A stretch of DNA of 64,000 nt from Pedobacter psychrotolerans (GCF_004340665.1 NZ_SLWO01000003.1:496001-560000); one strand, 5' to 3'. Counted from the stretch's first letter, positions 9,067 to 18,686 are shown. Numbers and translations: made by a program. The notes: generated by a model from the letters alone, not told the origin.

Positions 9067-10788
9067 ATGAAAAATTATAAAATATTGATCGGTATGATCC
9101 TGTTGATGCTGGCCGGATGTACAAAACTGGATGAAGAAGTATACGACAAAGTCGATGCGGCAAACTTTCTTACCCGTCGGGATGATGTGATCAGGGATTT
9201 CTTACGCCCTTTTGAACACGCCTACTGGAGCATTCAGGGAAATGATGTATATGCGGTGGGTGAAAACAGCACCGATGAAATGGGGACATACAACCGCCAG
9301 GGTGATTGGCAAGATGGTGGTTACTACCAGCGGATGCATTACCATACCTGGACACCGCTTGATGGTTTTACCAACGGTGCGTGGAGAAACTTCTACCAGG
9401 GAATTGTTTTATCTACCAATTCATTACAGGATATGGAAGGTATTTCAGACCCTTCTAAACTCAATGTGACGGTTGCTGAACTGAACGATTTCAAAGCTGA
9501 ACTTAGAACACTTCGTGCATGGTTTTACCTTCGTGCATTTGATTTTTACCGCAACATTGAAATTGTAACGGATGTAAAAAACACCACGCAAGGCGGCGTG
9601 CAAGCCACCCCGCAGGAAACATTTACTTATATCGAATCAGAACTGAGGGCAGCCATCCCTGATCTTCCGGTTAGAGATCAGCTGGGTGCTAATGGTATAG
9701 GTCGATGGACAAAAGCTGCGGCGGCAACATTATTAGCCAGACTTTATCTCAATGCTAAGGTTTATATCGGTACCGAGAAATATGCAGAATGTGAAATCCT
9801 TTGCCGCGATATCATCAGCGGAAAATATGGAAGCTACACGCTTGATACCCGTTGGGATGCGCCGTTCGATTATACCAACAGCTCATTAAACTCCGAAGTG
9901 ATTTACGGATTTCCCGGAACGCTTGCCCGTACACACTGGCAATATGATAGCGGAATGTTCTTTTGGGGAATGACTTATGATGCTGCACCATTGTACTGTG
10001 GCTTTACTGATTTTGGCAAGTCTAACCCAAGGTTTGCACTGCAACCCGGCCGTGATGTAGACAGTGTGGAATACACGCATAGTTTAGGAAAACCCTTTAT
10101 AAAGTTCCAGAAATACCCTGATGACGTTCGCCTGAAAAAGTATAAAAACCTGGGAAACAGCAAACGCGAGGGCATGTTTTTATACGGCTACCTGCCATAT
10201 ACAGCCACTACTAACGGCGTTTCAAGGCCAGATACCGTAAGGGGAAATAAAGGCCCGTATGCACTATTCATTCGTGATCAGGTTGGGTTTTTTCTTGGCG
10301 CAAAACCTGGCACTCGGATAGCAGATAAGGAATCGAACATGAACCATGCCGACCATAATTCTGGTGTGTTTCTGGTTAAATACCCGGTTTATCCAACACC
10401 TGATCCTAACCGGATTACTTCAGCTTATGCAGAGATCCGTCTTTCGGAAGTGTATTACATGCTAGCCGAATGCCGATACCGTGCCGGTGATAAGGCGGGT
10501 GCAGCTAACTTTTTGAACCAGGTAAGGCAACGGAATTATCCAGCCGGTTCAGCCAGTATCTATAACACCAGCGGTGCGCAGCTAACTGACCAGGAAATGC
10601 TTGATGAATGGGGAAGAGAATTTGTTGGCGAAAACCGACGTAGAACAGATCTTATCCGTTGGGGTGTATTTACATCCGGTACCTGGTGGGATAAAAAACC
10701 TGATGCAGACAACCATACCGAAATCTTTCCGATCGGCAGGGATATCCTGGGTTCTAATCCGAAGTTGAAACAAAATCCCGGATATTAA
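9067..10788 (+). CDS. SusD/RagB family nutrient-binding lipoprotein
   Basis: Surface lipoprotein partner of the preceding SusC, 573 residues. Lipobox LAGC with Cys18 is followed by the Thr-Lys-Leu-Asp start typical of SusD. TPR-like helices carry the family motifs FKAELRTLRAWFYLRAFDFY and KAAAATLLARLYLN, a C-terminal IRLSEVYYMLAECRYRAGD helix pair, EFVGENRRRTDLIRWG, and the ending KQNPGY. The last of these is the classic SusD tail. It begins 12 bp after susC, so one transcript is expected, and a strong terminator follows. Confidence 0.94.
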   Translation: MKNYKILIGMILLMLAGCTKLDEEVYDKVDAANFLTRRDDVIRDFLRPFEHAYWSIQGNDVYAVGENSTDEMGTYNRQGDWQDGGYYQRMHYHTWTPLDGFTNGAWRNFYQGIVLSTNSLQDMEGISDPSKLNVTVAELNDFKAELRTLRAWFYLRAFDFYRNIEIVTDVKNTTQGGVQATPQETFTYIESELRAAIPDLPVRDQLGANGIGRWTKAAAATLLARLYLNAKVYIGTEKYAECEILCRDIISGKYGSYTLDTRWDAPFDYTNSSLNSEVIYGFPGTLARTHWQYDSGMFFWGMTYDAAPLYCGFTDFGKSNPRFALQPGRDVDSVEYTHSLGKPFIKFQKYPDDVRLKKYKNLGNSKREGMFLYGYLPYTATTNGVSRPDTVRGNKGPYALFIRDQVGFFLGAKPGTRIADKESNMNHADHNSGVFLVKYPVYPTPDPNRITSAYAEIRLSEVYYMLAECRYRAGDKAGAANFLNQVRQRNYPAGSASIYNTSGAQLTDQEMLDEWGREFVGENRRRTDLIRWGVFTSGTWWDKKPDADNHTEIFPIGRDILGSNPKLKQNPGY

Positions 10789-10822
10789 TCACAAAGATTT
10801 TTGAATAATTTGGTTTAGTTGG

Positions 10823-10855
10823 GGGTGTTTTCGGTAAAACGGAACACCCTTTTTT
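10823..10855 (+). terminator. intrinsic terminator of the first susCD operon
   Basis: Inverted repeat GGGTGTT (10823-10829) and AACACCC (10843-10849) followed directly by six T. An inner GTTTT/AAAAC stem is an alternative pairing. It lies 35 bp after the SusD stop. Confidence 0.85.
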
Positions 10856-11072
10856 GATAAAACATTAATGTGCGCTACCTGATTAAGATCAAGCCCGATC
10901 TAATGATGTGTTTATTTGGGGCAACAAGCCAGCAAACATGAACTTATAGTTGCTTATTCTTTCTAATGCCCCTGTCATTCACCTTTCCATACTGAAGCAT
11001 TTCAAGTTTTGTACCTCCCTGTGCGGCCAAAGGAAAGATTATCGTTTCCGCCAGATAAATAAAGCCTCGTGT

Positions 11073-11510
11073 TTAAAGATAATAATAGAAAGACTTCATA
11101 AAATCCATCATCATGTTATTATGGATATTGCCATGTAGGGCCAGTACCTGTGGGTCTAACCTGAAAAACCCCTGCAAGGTGGCATTCCCATCAAGTGTCA
11201 TCTTTTCAAAGCCCATCTCCCAGGATTCGAAATGTCGTGTTTCAATCTGCCCCCGTTTAATCAAGGTAACACCATTGTGCCGGCTATCTTTACTGATATT
11301 TTGGAAAAGATCATGCACCTCTTCTTCGGGGCCCTCCAACACCTGGATAAAGCGGCATTGATGCACTTTGTCCAGGTTACCTTCAATATAAGCCAGGCAG
11401 CCCGTAATATAATGGGCCTTATTCCAATCTCTGGAATATTTCAAAATTTCGATAAGTTCTGCGGGCTGCATCACAGCGGATGCAATACTGGTATAAATTA
11501 AGCGATACAT
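11073..11510 (-). CDS. BLUF-domain blue-light sensor protein
   Basis: Short flavin photoreceptor, 145 residues, essentially one BLUF domain with a short C-terminal tail. BLUF proteins bind FAD and shift a hydrogen-bond network on blue light. The key residues are visible by position: Tyr6 (RLIYTS), Asn30 (SRDWNKAHYITG), Gln56 (RFIQVLEG), and Trp97/Met99 (SWEMGF). The segment between GCLAYIEGN and RFIQ carries about eight extra residues (LDKVHQC) compared with the usual short turn. No output domain is fused, so signalling must go through a partner. The neighbours offer no obvious one. Start at ATG 11510 puts the conserved Tyr at residue 6, as in the family. Confidence 0.93.
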   Translation of the reverse strand: MYRLIYTSIASAVMQPAELIEILKYSRDWNKAHYITGCLAYIEGNLDKVHQCRFIQVLEGPEEEVHDLFQNISKDSRHNGVTLIKRGQIETRHFESWEMGFEKMTLDGNATLQGFFRLDPQVLALHGNIHNNMMMDFMKSFYYYL

Positions 11511-11672
11511 ATTCCGGGTTTAAATGATTCCATAGCCTGATACACCTCATAACATAAATGCTTTAGTTTAACAACAACAATAAAAGAGGCAGATGGTTTA
11601 AATAGCGGCAATATGCCAGGAGAAAGCCAATGGGAAAGGAAGAAGCCCTGGCAAAGAAGCGGGTTTATTTGC

Positions 11673-11702
11673 TACCCGGGATCCCATCCGGAAGCCCGGG
11701 TA
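11673..11702. repeat. GC-rich inverted repeat (TACCCGGG hairpin)
   Basis: Perfect 8-bp arms TACCCGGG and CCCGGGTA around a 14-nt loop in otherwise AT-rich DNA. No U-run follows on either strand, so it is not a standard terminator. It lies about 160 bp upstream of the BLUF start. Role unknown. Confidence 0.45.
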
Positions 11703-11865
11703 AGCATTAAGATGTCCTATCTTCAGGCATCATTTTATAGTCTAAATCGTCCCGTTGATTTAATGCTAATTAAGTGACTTACGAAAATGGCTAAATTTTG
11801 GATCAGGAGAGTATGAGATAAGACATTCAAATGATATTTCAGAAATATAAAGATATAAACACTTC

Positions 11866-11908
11866 GCACTCCCTCTCCTCTGGGGAGGGCCGGGGTGGGG
11901 CTTTTTTT
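11866..11908. repeat. dispersed GC-rich intergenic repeat
   Basis: GC-rich tract CTCCCTCTCCTCTGGGGAGG followed by GCCGGGGTGGGGC and a T-run. It is of the type found scattered between genes in many bacteria, read in translation as PTPALPRGEG. It contains an imperfect CCCTCTCC/GGGGAGGG pairing. Copy number in this genome cannot be seen here. Confidence 0.6.
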
Positions 11909-12021
11909 AAACGCTTTTACTTCCACTCCTTAGGCTGAGGCTTTTTAGTAATCTTCCGATAAATAAACATTCTTTCAGACTTAACATTAAGGATACATAG
12001 TGTTAAAAGTACACACCTAGC

Positions 12022-12054
12022 TTTGGCGCAATTAAAGCACTCGAAATAATTTTG
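12022..12054 (+). promoter_or_regulatory. putative Bacteroidota promoter of the second susCD
   Basis: TTTG at 12022-12025 and TAATTTTG at 12047-12054, separated by 21 bp. This matches the Bacteroidota -33 TTTG / -7 TAnnTTTG pattern. A start site near 12060 would leave a leader of roughly 95 nt before the susC ATG at 12155. Prediction from consensus only. Confidence 0.5.
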
Positions 12055-12154
12055 TGATGTATTTAACTCAATGCCTATGTGAATCCGCTTCTACATGCCT
12101 TTGAATATCACGAGAAAAACAAACCAAACAAAAATCATTACTAACAACTAAGAG

Positions 12155-15100
12155 ATGACATCATTTTCTTTTATTGCAGGTTTAAAACCTACCTGCAGGA
12201 AATTGCTTTTGCCTATTGGATTACTGGCCATCAGCAATTCGCCAATCATGGCCGCTAGCCTGTATAAAAGCGATCTGGCCATAGTGAAAACCCGGGCTGC
12301 TTTTACCATCACTGGTACAGTGACCGACGAACAACATCAGCCCTTGCCTGGCGTAAGTGTTTACGACAAGAAAAATAAAAAAACCACAGTAACGGATGGC
12401 AATGGTAAATATACCATTGCATTACAGGAAGAAACCACTTTGGTATTTAGCTTTATAGGATATACTTCTCAGGAAGTAGGCGTAAATGCTGCCCGTACCT
12501 TAGATGTAATTTTAAGAGAAAGCAACAATACCTTAGACGAAGTGGTGGCTATTGGCTACCAGAAAGTAAGGAAATCTGACCTTACCGGTGCCATCAGTAG
12601 TGTGAAGGCTTCAGAAATGAACCTCACCTCCCCAACAATAGGCCAGGCCTTAGTGGGCAAGGTAGCGGGGGTACAGGTTTCTCAAACCAGTGGGGCACCT
12701 TATTCAGGTACTAAAATCAGGGTGCGTGGCGTGGGTTCCATCAACGCCAGTTCTGATCCCTTATATGTAATTGATGGTTATCCCGCAGGAAATAATGTGT
12801 CGATCAATCCCGAAGACATCGAAACCATAGATATTTTAAAAGATGCCGCATCTGCAGCAATTTATGGATCAAGGGCCTCCGGCGGAGTAGTGTTAATCAC
12901 CACCAAAAGAGGGAAAGACGGAAAAGGTCATTTTGAATACGATGTGCAGGGTGGAGTTTCGCAGCTGTCCAAAAAGATTGATCTCCTGGATGCCAATCAG
13001 TTTATCCAGTTACTGATCGATGGACGGAACAACGCCTATAAAGATTTATGGGTCAATTCTGGCAAGACATGGAATGATACCATGTTTGGCGACAGCAATG
13101 CTACCCGCATCACCAATGTAGGTAATGGAAGTAGCGTAAGTATCCCTGCCGATCTTTACAATTTCTCTACCCAGCAAGCCATCCCGGCACAATACAATAC
13201 CGATTGGCAGGATGAATTGTATAGAACTGCGGCTTTCCAGCGTCATAACCTCTCTTTTAACGGGGGAAATAAAGATGTGAAATATTTCATGAGCGGAGGT
13301 TATCAAGATAACAATGGTATCGTAACCAATACCAATCAGAAAGTGATCAACTTCAGGGCCAATATCGATGGGAATGTGAGTGAGCGCCTGCGTGTAGGCG
13401 CAAATATCGCTTATACACAAAATAACAACCGCGAGGTACAGGAAGGACGATACAATTTAAGTCCGATGATGTCTGCACTGCTATACCTGCCTTATCTTCC
13501 GGCACGTGATGGCAATGGCAACCCGATTCAGTTTGGCATGGCTTCTCTGGCCTCCCAGTATGGAATTCAAAATCCCGAAAATCCTTTGGCTACTGTAGAA
13601 CAGTTAAAAATTACCCGGAAAGGAAGCAGAAGCACCTATAATGCCAATGCCACCTATAAAATTTTAGATGGTCTTGATTTTAAAGCCAATCTGGGTACAC
13701 AAACTTATAATGAGAAATATGATTATTACTTGCCAACCAGCCTGAGCAATGGCAATAACCCACCATATTCTACTGCATCAGTTACGGCCGCTAATGCTGT
13801 AGCAAGAACGCTGAGCCAGACCGATCAGCTGGCAGAATTTACGATGAACTACAGTAAAACTTTAGGCAAGCATAAATTAGATGTATTGGCTGGATATTCT
13901 GCACAGAAAACCACCAGTGATACCCTTCGAGTTTCGGCTAAAGGCTTCCAGAATGATTATATAGGAGAGATTTCAGATAAAGGCGCCGATCCAAGCTTTT
14001 TTACTTTGGATAATGCCGCAAAAGCAACCAACACCTTACTATCCTATTTCGGTAGGGTAAGTTACAATTATGCGGGCAAATATTTTTTAACTGGAACTTT
14101 CCGCCGTGATGGCTCCTCCAGGTTTGGCCCTTTAAACCAGTATGGTAACTTCCCTTCCGTTTCAGCAGGCTGGAACCTTTCTGATGAAGATTTTTACCAC
14201 AACTTTTTGGGCGAACACTCTACCGTAAAAATCAGGGCGAGCTGGGGTTTAAGTGGTAACAACAACATTCCAAATTATAGAACCCAGCAGCAAATGAGTG
14301 CACCCGGCGGCGTGGTGATTGGCAATGCAATTGCAACAGCCATCTGGCCAAACGCCATTCAGGATAAAGGCTTGGGATGGGAATCTACTTCCCAGTATAA
14401 CTTCGGTACAGACATAGGTTTATTCAAAAACCGCCTCTTTATCATTGCCAACTATTACCTCAGTAATTCTTATAACCTCTTGTTTAATCAACCCATTTCA
14501 GCAGTTTCAGGCAGCGCTTCCATCCTCACCAACCTGGCAGACAGTAAGGTGCGCAATACCGGTTTCGATGTTCAGTTAGATGGACGAATCATCCAGAACC
14601 ATGATTTTACCTTAGGGCTAAGCGGAAACATTGCGTTAAACCGAAATAAAGTATTGGATATGGGTGGTGCGAGTACCATTCTAACCAACGGTGCCGAACG
14701 TTCTTACATGACCCACATTACCCAGGAAGGCCAGCCAATAGGCATGTTCTATGGTTTCAAAGTATTGGGCCGAATCACGGCAGACAATCTGGGTAAGGTA
14801 GCGCCTTCTGCATCAGCTACCAATCCGGCTAAAATTGGCGATTTGTATTTTCAGGATACCAATGGTGATGGAATTGTAAACGATGCGGATAAAACCATTA
14901 TCGGTACCCCGTACCCTAAATTCACTTATGGTTTCGCCTTAAACGCCTCTTACAAAACGATTGATTTCAGGGCCTCATTTAATGGATCACAAGGCAACCA
15001 GGTATTAGATGGGCAGGATTATTACCTGTATAACTTTGAAGGTTCTGGTAACCAGTATGCCGAGGTGGCAGACCGCTACCGGAATGAAGCCAATCCCGGA

Positions 15101-15424
15101 AGTGGCTTAAACTATAGGGCTTCACGTGCCGGAACACAAAGTAACAATACTCGCTTATCATCTTTCTATCTTCAGGATGGATCCTATTTCAGGTGTACCA
15201 ACATTACTTTAGGCTATAGTTTCCCTAAAGCCATTGCCAATACACTTAAAGTGAGCAATATTCGCGTGTATGCAAGTGTAGACAATGCCTTCACCATTAC
15301 CGATTATAAAGGTTATAACCCTGAAGTAGACTATAATGGCGGTTCGAACTTAACGCCTGGTGTAGATTATGGAAATTATCCACTGGCAAGAAATTACAAC
15401 CTTGGTATTAAACTGACCTTTTAG
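12155..15424 (+). CDS. SusC/RagA-type TonB-dependent outer-membrane transporter
   Basis: SusC-family importer of 1089 residues. A long N-terminal leader with a hydrophobic stretch (LLLPIGLLAISNS, about 24-36) precedes the carboxypeptidase-regulatory-like domain (about 50-135, FTITGTVTDEQHQPLPGVSV). The plug (about 142-265) carries IGQALVGKVAGVQV, PLYVIDGYPAG and AASAAIYGSRASGGVVLITT. The barrel ends in YNLGIKLTF. No STN domain. SusD follows after 11 bp. It opens the large plus-strand locus that continues with glycerophosphodiesterase, ECF sigma/FecR and a second SusCD set, so a phosphate-containing organic ligand is plausible (inference). An alternative start inside the long leader cannot be excluded. 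Confidence 0.94.
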   Translation: MTSFSFIAGLKPTCRKLLLPIGLLAISNSPIMAASLYKSDLAIVKTRAAFTITGTVTDEQHQPLPGVSVYDKKNKKTTVTDGNGKYTIALQEETTLVFSFIGYTSQEVGVNAARTLDVILRESNNTLDEVVAIGYQKVRKSDLTGAISSVKASEMNLTSPTIGQALVGKVAGVQVSQTSGAPYSGTKIRVRGVGSINASSDPLYVIDGYPAGNNVSINPEDIETIDILKDAASAAIYGSRASGGVVLITTKRGKDGKGHFEYDVQGGVSQLSKKIDLLDANQFIQLLIDGRNNAYKDLWVNSGKTWNDTMFGDSNATRITNVGNGSSVSIPADLYNFSTQQAIPAQYNTDWQDELYRTAAFQRHNLSFNGGNKDVKYFMSGGYQDNNGIVTNTNQKVINFRANIDGNVSERLRVGANIAYTQNNNREVQEGRYNLSPMMSALLYLPYLPARDGNGNPIQFGMASLASQYGIQNPENPLATVEQLKITRKGSRSTYNANATYKILDGLDFKANLGTQTYNEKYDYYLPTSLSNGNNPPYSTASVTAANAVARTLSQTDQLAEFTMNYSKTLGKHKLDVLAGYSAQKTTSDTLRVSAKGFQNDYIGEISDKGADPSFFTLDNAAKATNTLLSYFGRVSYNYAGKYFLTGTFRRDGSSRFGPLNQYGNFPSVSAGWNLSDEDFYHNFLGEHSTVKIRASWGLSGNNNIPNYRTQQQMSAPGGVVIGNAIATAIWPNAIQDKGLGWESTSQYNFGTDIGLFKNRLFIIANYYLSNSYNLLFNQPISAVSGSASILTNLADSKVRNTGFDVQLDGRIIQNHDFTLGLSGNIALNRNKVLDMGGASTILTNGAERSYMTHITQEGQPIGMFYGFKVLGRITADNLGKVAPSASATNPAKIGDLYFQDTNGDGIVNDADKTIIGTPYPKFTYGFALNASYKTIDFRASFNGSQGNQVLDGQDYYLYNFEGSGNQYAEVADRYRNEANPGSGLNYRASRAGTQSNNTRLSSFYLQDGSYFRCTNITLGYSFPKAIANTLKVSNIRVYASVDNAFTITDYKGYNPEVDYNGGSNLTPGVDYGNYPLARNYNLGIKLTF

Positions 15425-15435
15425 AATTTAACAAA

Positions 15436-16962
15436 ATGAAAAAATATATTTTAATAGCTGCCCTGGGTACTACAATTTGCTTCAGTGCTTGTAAAAAAGA
15501 ATTCTTGCAGCAAGATAATCCCAATGCCGTAACAGTAGATAATTATTTTAAAACAGAGAATGATGTATTGCTTGCCGTTAATGGTGCTTACCAGGCCATG
15601 AGGAGTAGCAATACCATAGGTGAGAACAGTGGTTTATTTACCGATGAACGCTCAGATGATACCGGAAGAAACGATAACCAGAGTAATGCCGGCGAACCCT
15701 TTCAGTTTAACGATTTTTCGCTGTTGCCAAGTAACTCTTACTTAAAAACACATTGGCTGGCCTTGTATAATTCCATCGCCAGAACCAACGTTATTTTATC
15801 CAATATTGATAAAGTTTCTTTTGCCAATCCGGCCACCAAAACCAATTATATAGCAGAAGCTAAATTTGTAAGGGCCATCATGTATTTTGAATTGGTGCGC
15901 AAGTGGGGGCCTGTTCCATTGGTGACCAAACAATTGGTAACCACCGATGAAGTAACCGCAGCTACCTTCAGGGTGCCGGAAGCAGACGTATACAATCAGA
16001 TCGTAGCAGATTTAAAAGATGGTTTAAGCAGCACCCTACCCAACTTTCAGCCAACGGCTGGAATTGGCAGGGCCTCAAAAGCAGCCATCAATGCCTATTT
16101 AGGCAAAGTTTACCTCACCATGGCTGCTACGCTTGCAAACAACAAGGCTGAAAATCTCGGTAATGCCAATACCTACCTTTTGGCTGCTTACAACATGAAA
16201 ACCTTCGGAAACTTATCTGAAATTCCATATGCCGATGTGTTTGATGTAAACAAAAAGACAACCTGTAAAGAGTTGATTTTCCAGATTGCCAATAAACAGG
16301 GTGATGTAAACTACAGTTCAAGCATTGCCGCAAATAACCAGGCCAAAGGCGAAACCATCAACTCTCTGAAAGTATCAACCGGTATTGGTGGAAACGTGAC
16401 ATTAGATTTAATTAATGAATACGAAGCTTCGGATCTTCGAAAAGATTTCTCGGTAAAATATGCCAATGATCCTATTGTGAAAGATTGGTTCATCACCAAA
16501 TTCCGTGATGCAAGTTCACTGGCAACAGCAAACGGCTATGGTGGTAATGACTGGATCTTGATGCGCTATGCAGATGTGATTTTGATGTTGGCTGAAGTGA
16601 ACATGTTACAAGGAAATGATGCCGCAGCCATCCAGTACCTGGATATGGTGAGAACCCGAGCCGGAATGCCAACTTATGCGGTTTCGAGAGCCAATGCTGC
16701 TTATGCAACAGCTTTCCCAACATTGAAACTGGCCCTTCTTCATGAGCGCAGGGTAGAATTTGCTTTTGAACACCAGCGCTGGTTTGATCTGATCAGAAAT
16801 TTTACAGCCACCGAATTGGCCACTTATTTAAAGGCTAAGCCGCAATCTTCTTTCGGAATTGCCAAGCTGGCGAACGTAACCACTAAAGACAGATTCTTCC
16901 CGATTCCTTTCGATGAAGTAAAGCTAGATCCGGCTAAAATGTACCAGAACCCGGGCTATTAA
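15436..16962 (+). CDS. SusD/RagB family nutrient-binding lipoprotein
   Basis: SusD partner of the preceding SusC, 508 residues. Lipobox FSAC with Cys19, then KKEFLQQDNPN as in many RagB proteins. Helical motifs YIAEAKFVRAIMYFELVRKWG, of which the first twenty match the SusD consensus, are followed by KAAINAYLGKVYLTMA, the C-terminal MRYADVILMLAEVNM helix, LLHERRVEFAFEHQRWFDLI, and the ending MYQNPGY. Only 11 bp separate it from susC. A 13-bp hairpin lies 26 bp after the stop, before the glycerophosphodiesterase gene, so transcription may partly end here. Confidence 0.94.
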   Translation: MKKYILIAALGTTICFSACKKEFLQQDNPNAVTVDNYFKTENDVLLAVNGAYQAMRSSNTIGENSGLFTDERSDDTGRNDNQSNAGEPFQFNDFSLLPSNSYLKTHWLALYNSIARTNVILSNIDKVSFANPATKTNYIAEAKFVRAIMYFELVRKWGPVPLVTKQLVTTDEVTAATFRVPEADVYNQIVADLKDGLSSTLPNFQPTAGIGRASKAAINAYLGKVYLTMAATLANNKAENLGNANTYLLAAYNMKTFGNLSEIPYADVFDVNKKTTCKELIFQIANKQGDVNYSSSIAANNQAKGETINSLKVSTGIGGNVTLDLINEYEASDLRKDFSVKYANDPIVKDWFITKFRDASSLATANGYGGNDWILMRYADVILMLAEVNMLQGNDAAAIQYLDMVRTRAGMPTYAVSRANAAYATAFPTLKLALLHERRVEFAFEHQRWFDLIRNFTATELATYLKAKPQSSFGIAKLANVTTKDRFFPIPFDEVKLDPAKMYQNPGY

Positions 16963-16988
16963 TTGTTTGTTTGACCTTTTTATTTACT

Positions 16989-17018
16989 AAATGGTGGCTG
17001 TGAAAACAGTCGCCATTT
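16989..17018 (+). terminator. hairpin between susD and glycerophosphodiesterase gene
   Basis: Arms AAATGGTGGCTGT (16989-17001) and ACAGTCGCCATTT (17006-17018) pair over 13 bp with two G-U wobbles and a GAAA loop. Only a short weak T tract follows. It may be a partial terminator or an mRNA-stabilising hairpin that sets the SusCD to downstream expression ratio. Confidence 0.6.
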
Positions 17019-17044
17019 TATCCATTTCCATAGATTTAAAAAAG

Positions 17045-17968
17045 ATGAAATATAAAACCTGTTTAAAGAAAGGAAGCTATCACCTGCTTTTATTAAGCGC
17101 ACTGATGCTATCATCATGGGCTGCCTCGGCACAACACCCTGAAAAAAGGCTTGCTGTCCTATTTAGTAAAGACAATAAAGAAATTCTGGTTGCTGCCCAC
17201 CGTGGCGATTGGAGAAATGCACCCGAAAATTCGATGAAGGCCCTTTTAAATAGTATAGAAAAAGGCTTCGACATCATGGAACTAGATGTTAAAATGACGA
17301 AGGATAGCCAGATGGTGGTCATGCATGATCAAACCATCGATCGAAGCACCAATGGAAAAGGCAAAGTGAGTGATTATTCCCTTGCTGAAATCCAGCAGTT
17401 TAAATTAAAAAATGGCCTGGGTAGAATTACCCCCCATCGTATTCCAACCTTAAAAGAAATGATGCTGGCTGCAAAAGGTAAAATCATCATCAATGTTGAT
17501 AAAGGCAATGACCACTTGAAAGAAGTATTCCAGGTTCTTCAGGAAACGGAAACCCTCAATCAAACCATTGTAAATGTAGGTGATAACCTAACCTTTGAGT
17601 ATTTGAAAAGCCATGAAGTAATTCCGGCACAGGCCTACCTGATGGTTGTGGTGAACATGAAAGGTACAGATGCCCTCCCGATTATTCAAAGTTACCTACC
17701 CAATAAAAAAAGCATTATTCAGCCCATTTTCGATACCGATACCCTGAAAAACCTTCAGATGCTGCCCGAAATTGCCAAACAACAGGTGCTTTGGTTAAAT
17801 AGCTTATGGCCTTCATTAAATGGTGGTCATGATGATGACCTAGCTGTGGAAGAAAACAAAAAGAAGGAAAGCTGGGGCTGGCTAATTGAAAAGAAACCTG
17901 CTATTTTGCAAAGCGACCGTCCGGCAGAGTTGCTCCTCTATTTGAAAAAGGCTGGTTTACATTTTTAA
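17045..17968 (+). CDS. glycerophosphodiester phosphodiesterase family protein
   Basis: Secreted GDPD-family phosphodiesterase, 307 residues from ATG 17045. The frame opens 54 bases earlier, but this ATG directly starts a signal peptide (LLLLSALMLSSWAASAQ). The TIM-barrel active-site motifs are present: AAHRGDWRNAPENS, MELDVKMTKD and VVMHDQTIDRSTNGKG. These supply the metal ligands (His/Glu/Asp) and the second catalytic His. Such enzymes hydrolyse glycerophosphodiesters to sn-glycerol 3-phosphate and an alcohol. It lies between a SusCD pair and an ECF/FecR/SusCD/phosphatase block, and a second GDPD gene closes the locus. Together these point to phospholipid-headgroup or teichoic-acid-type phosphodiester use. 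Confidence 0.9.
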   Translation: MKYKTCLKKGSYHLLLLSALMLSSWAASAQHPEKRLAVLFSKDNKEILVAAHRGDWRNAPENSMKALLNSIEKGFDIMELDVKMTKDSQMVVMHDQTIDRSTNGKGKVSDYSLAEIQQFKLKNGLGRITPHRIPTLKEMMLAAKGKIIINVDKGNDHLKEVFQVLQETETLNQTIVNVGDNLTFEYLKSHEVIPAQAYLMVVVNMKGTDALPIIQSYLPNKKSIIQPIFDTDTLKNLQMLPEIAKQQVLWLNSLWPSLNGGHDDDLAVEENKKKESWGWLIEKKPAILQSDRPAELLLYLKKAGLHF

Positions 17969-18012
17969 TATGTTCCTTCTGGCTTTAATGGTTAATAGGG
18001 TTTCATTTGCTT

Positions 18013-18594
18013 ATGATCATTTTGCCAGAACAACAGATGGGCAAAAATAATATGGCCGGATCTAATGATGCTCAGGAACAGGCATTCGATGAAAAAGCAT
18101 TCGAAGACCTTTATCGCCGAATGTACCCCACGTTAAAAAAATATGCGGTTTATTTGGTAAAGGATAGAGAAGAGGCGCAACTCCTATTAAATGACGTGTT
18201 CATATCCATCTGGAAAAACAAGGTTATACCCAGCAATGAAAAGGCCTATTTATTCCGTGCGGTTAAAAATGCCTCAACCAATTACCACAAAAAAGCCAGG
18301 GTAAAACTTTGGCACATAGACGGTGAGGAAGAAACACCTGAAATAACCGACCTCAAAGAAACACCGGCACAAATCTTCCAGAATAAAGACCGGAACCGCA
18401 TGCTTTATGCCTTCATAGATCAGATGCCAGAAAGGCGGCGGCTGATCTTCTACCTGTACAGGATTGACGGATTCAGCTATAAAGAAATTGCCAATTTATT
18501 GGATATCTCCGTTAGAACAGTAGAAGACCACCTGGTAAAAGGTTTTCAGTTTCTTCAACAAAAAGTATTGAAAAACGAATCAGCGTTCAGATAG
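18013..18594 (+). CDS. ECF RNA polymerase sigma factor
   Basis: Extracytoplasmic-function sigma factor of the Bacteroidota FecI-like kind, 193 residues from ATG 18013. The open frame can also begin at an in-frame TTG at 18007 or at ATG 18040. Region 2 is FEDLYRRMYPTLKKYAVYL through AQLLLNDVFISIWKNK. Region 4 is IFYLYRIDGFSYKEIANLL with the recognition helix DISVRTVEDHLVKGFQFL. The FecR anti-sigma gene follows 92 bp later, then an STN-bearing SusC. That is the standard surface-signalling arrangement in which substrate binding to SusC releases sigma to activate the susCD genes. Confidence 0.92.
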   Translation: MIILPEQQMGKNNMAGSNDAQEQAFDEKAFEDLYRRMYPTLKKYAVYLVKDREEAQLLLNDVFISIWKNKVIPSNEKAYLFRAVKNASTNYHKKARVKLWHIDGEEETPEITDLKETPAQIFQNKDRNRMLYAFIDQMPERRRLIFYLYRIDGFSYKEIANLLDISVRTVEDHLVKGFQFLQQKVLKNESAFR

Positions 18595-18686
18595 GTTACT
18601 GCTTAACAATTTATTGATGTAAAGTTAACAACTTGCGGCCCGTAGTGCGGCGCTCATTCTTGTCTTGTAGGTATAAAGGCATTAGA

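Larger units (their letters stand above)
11511..12021. other. intergenic region with dispersed repeats
   Basis: About 510 bp between the BLUF gene and the next susC promoter with no gene I can support. It contains the GC-rich hairpin at 11673-11702 and a GC-rich repeat at 11866-11908. A 63-codon minus frame here translates the repeat as SPTPALPRGEG, a well-known spurious product. Confidence 0.6.

Noticed and set aside
11735-11926. Minus-strand 63-codon frame with SPTPALPRGEG
   Set aside because: The peptide is the known spurious translation of a dispersed GC-rich repeat.
13046-13420. Minus-strand 124-codon frame inside the second susC
   Set aside because: It is antisense to a firm SusC gene and has no domain of its own.
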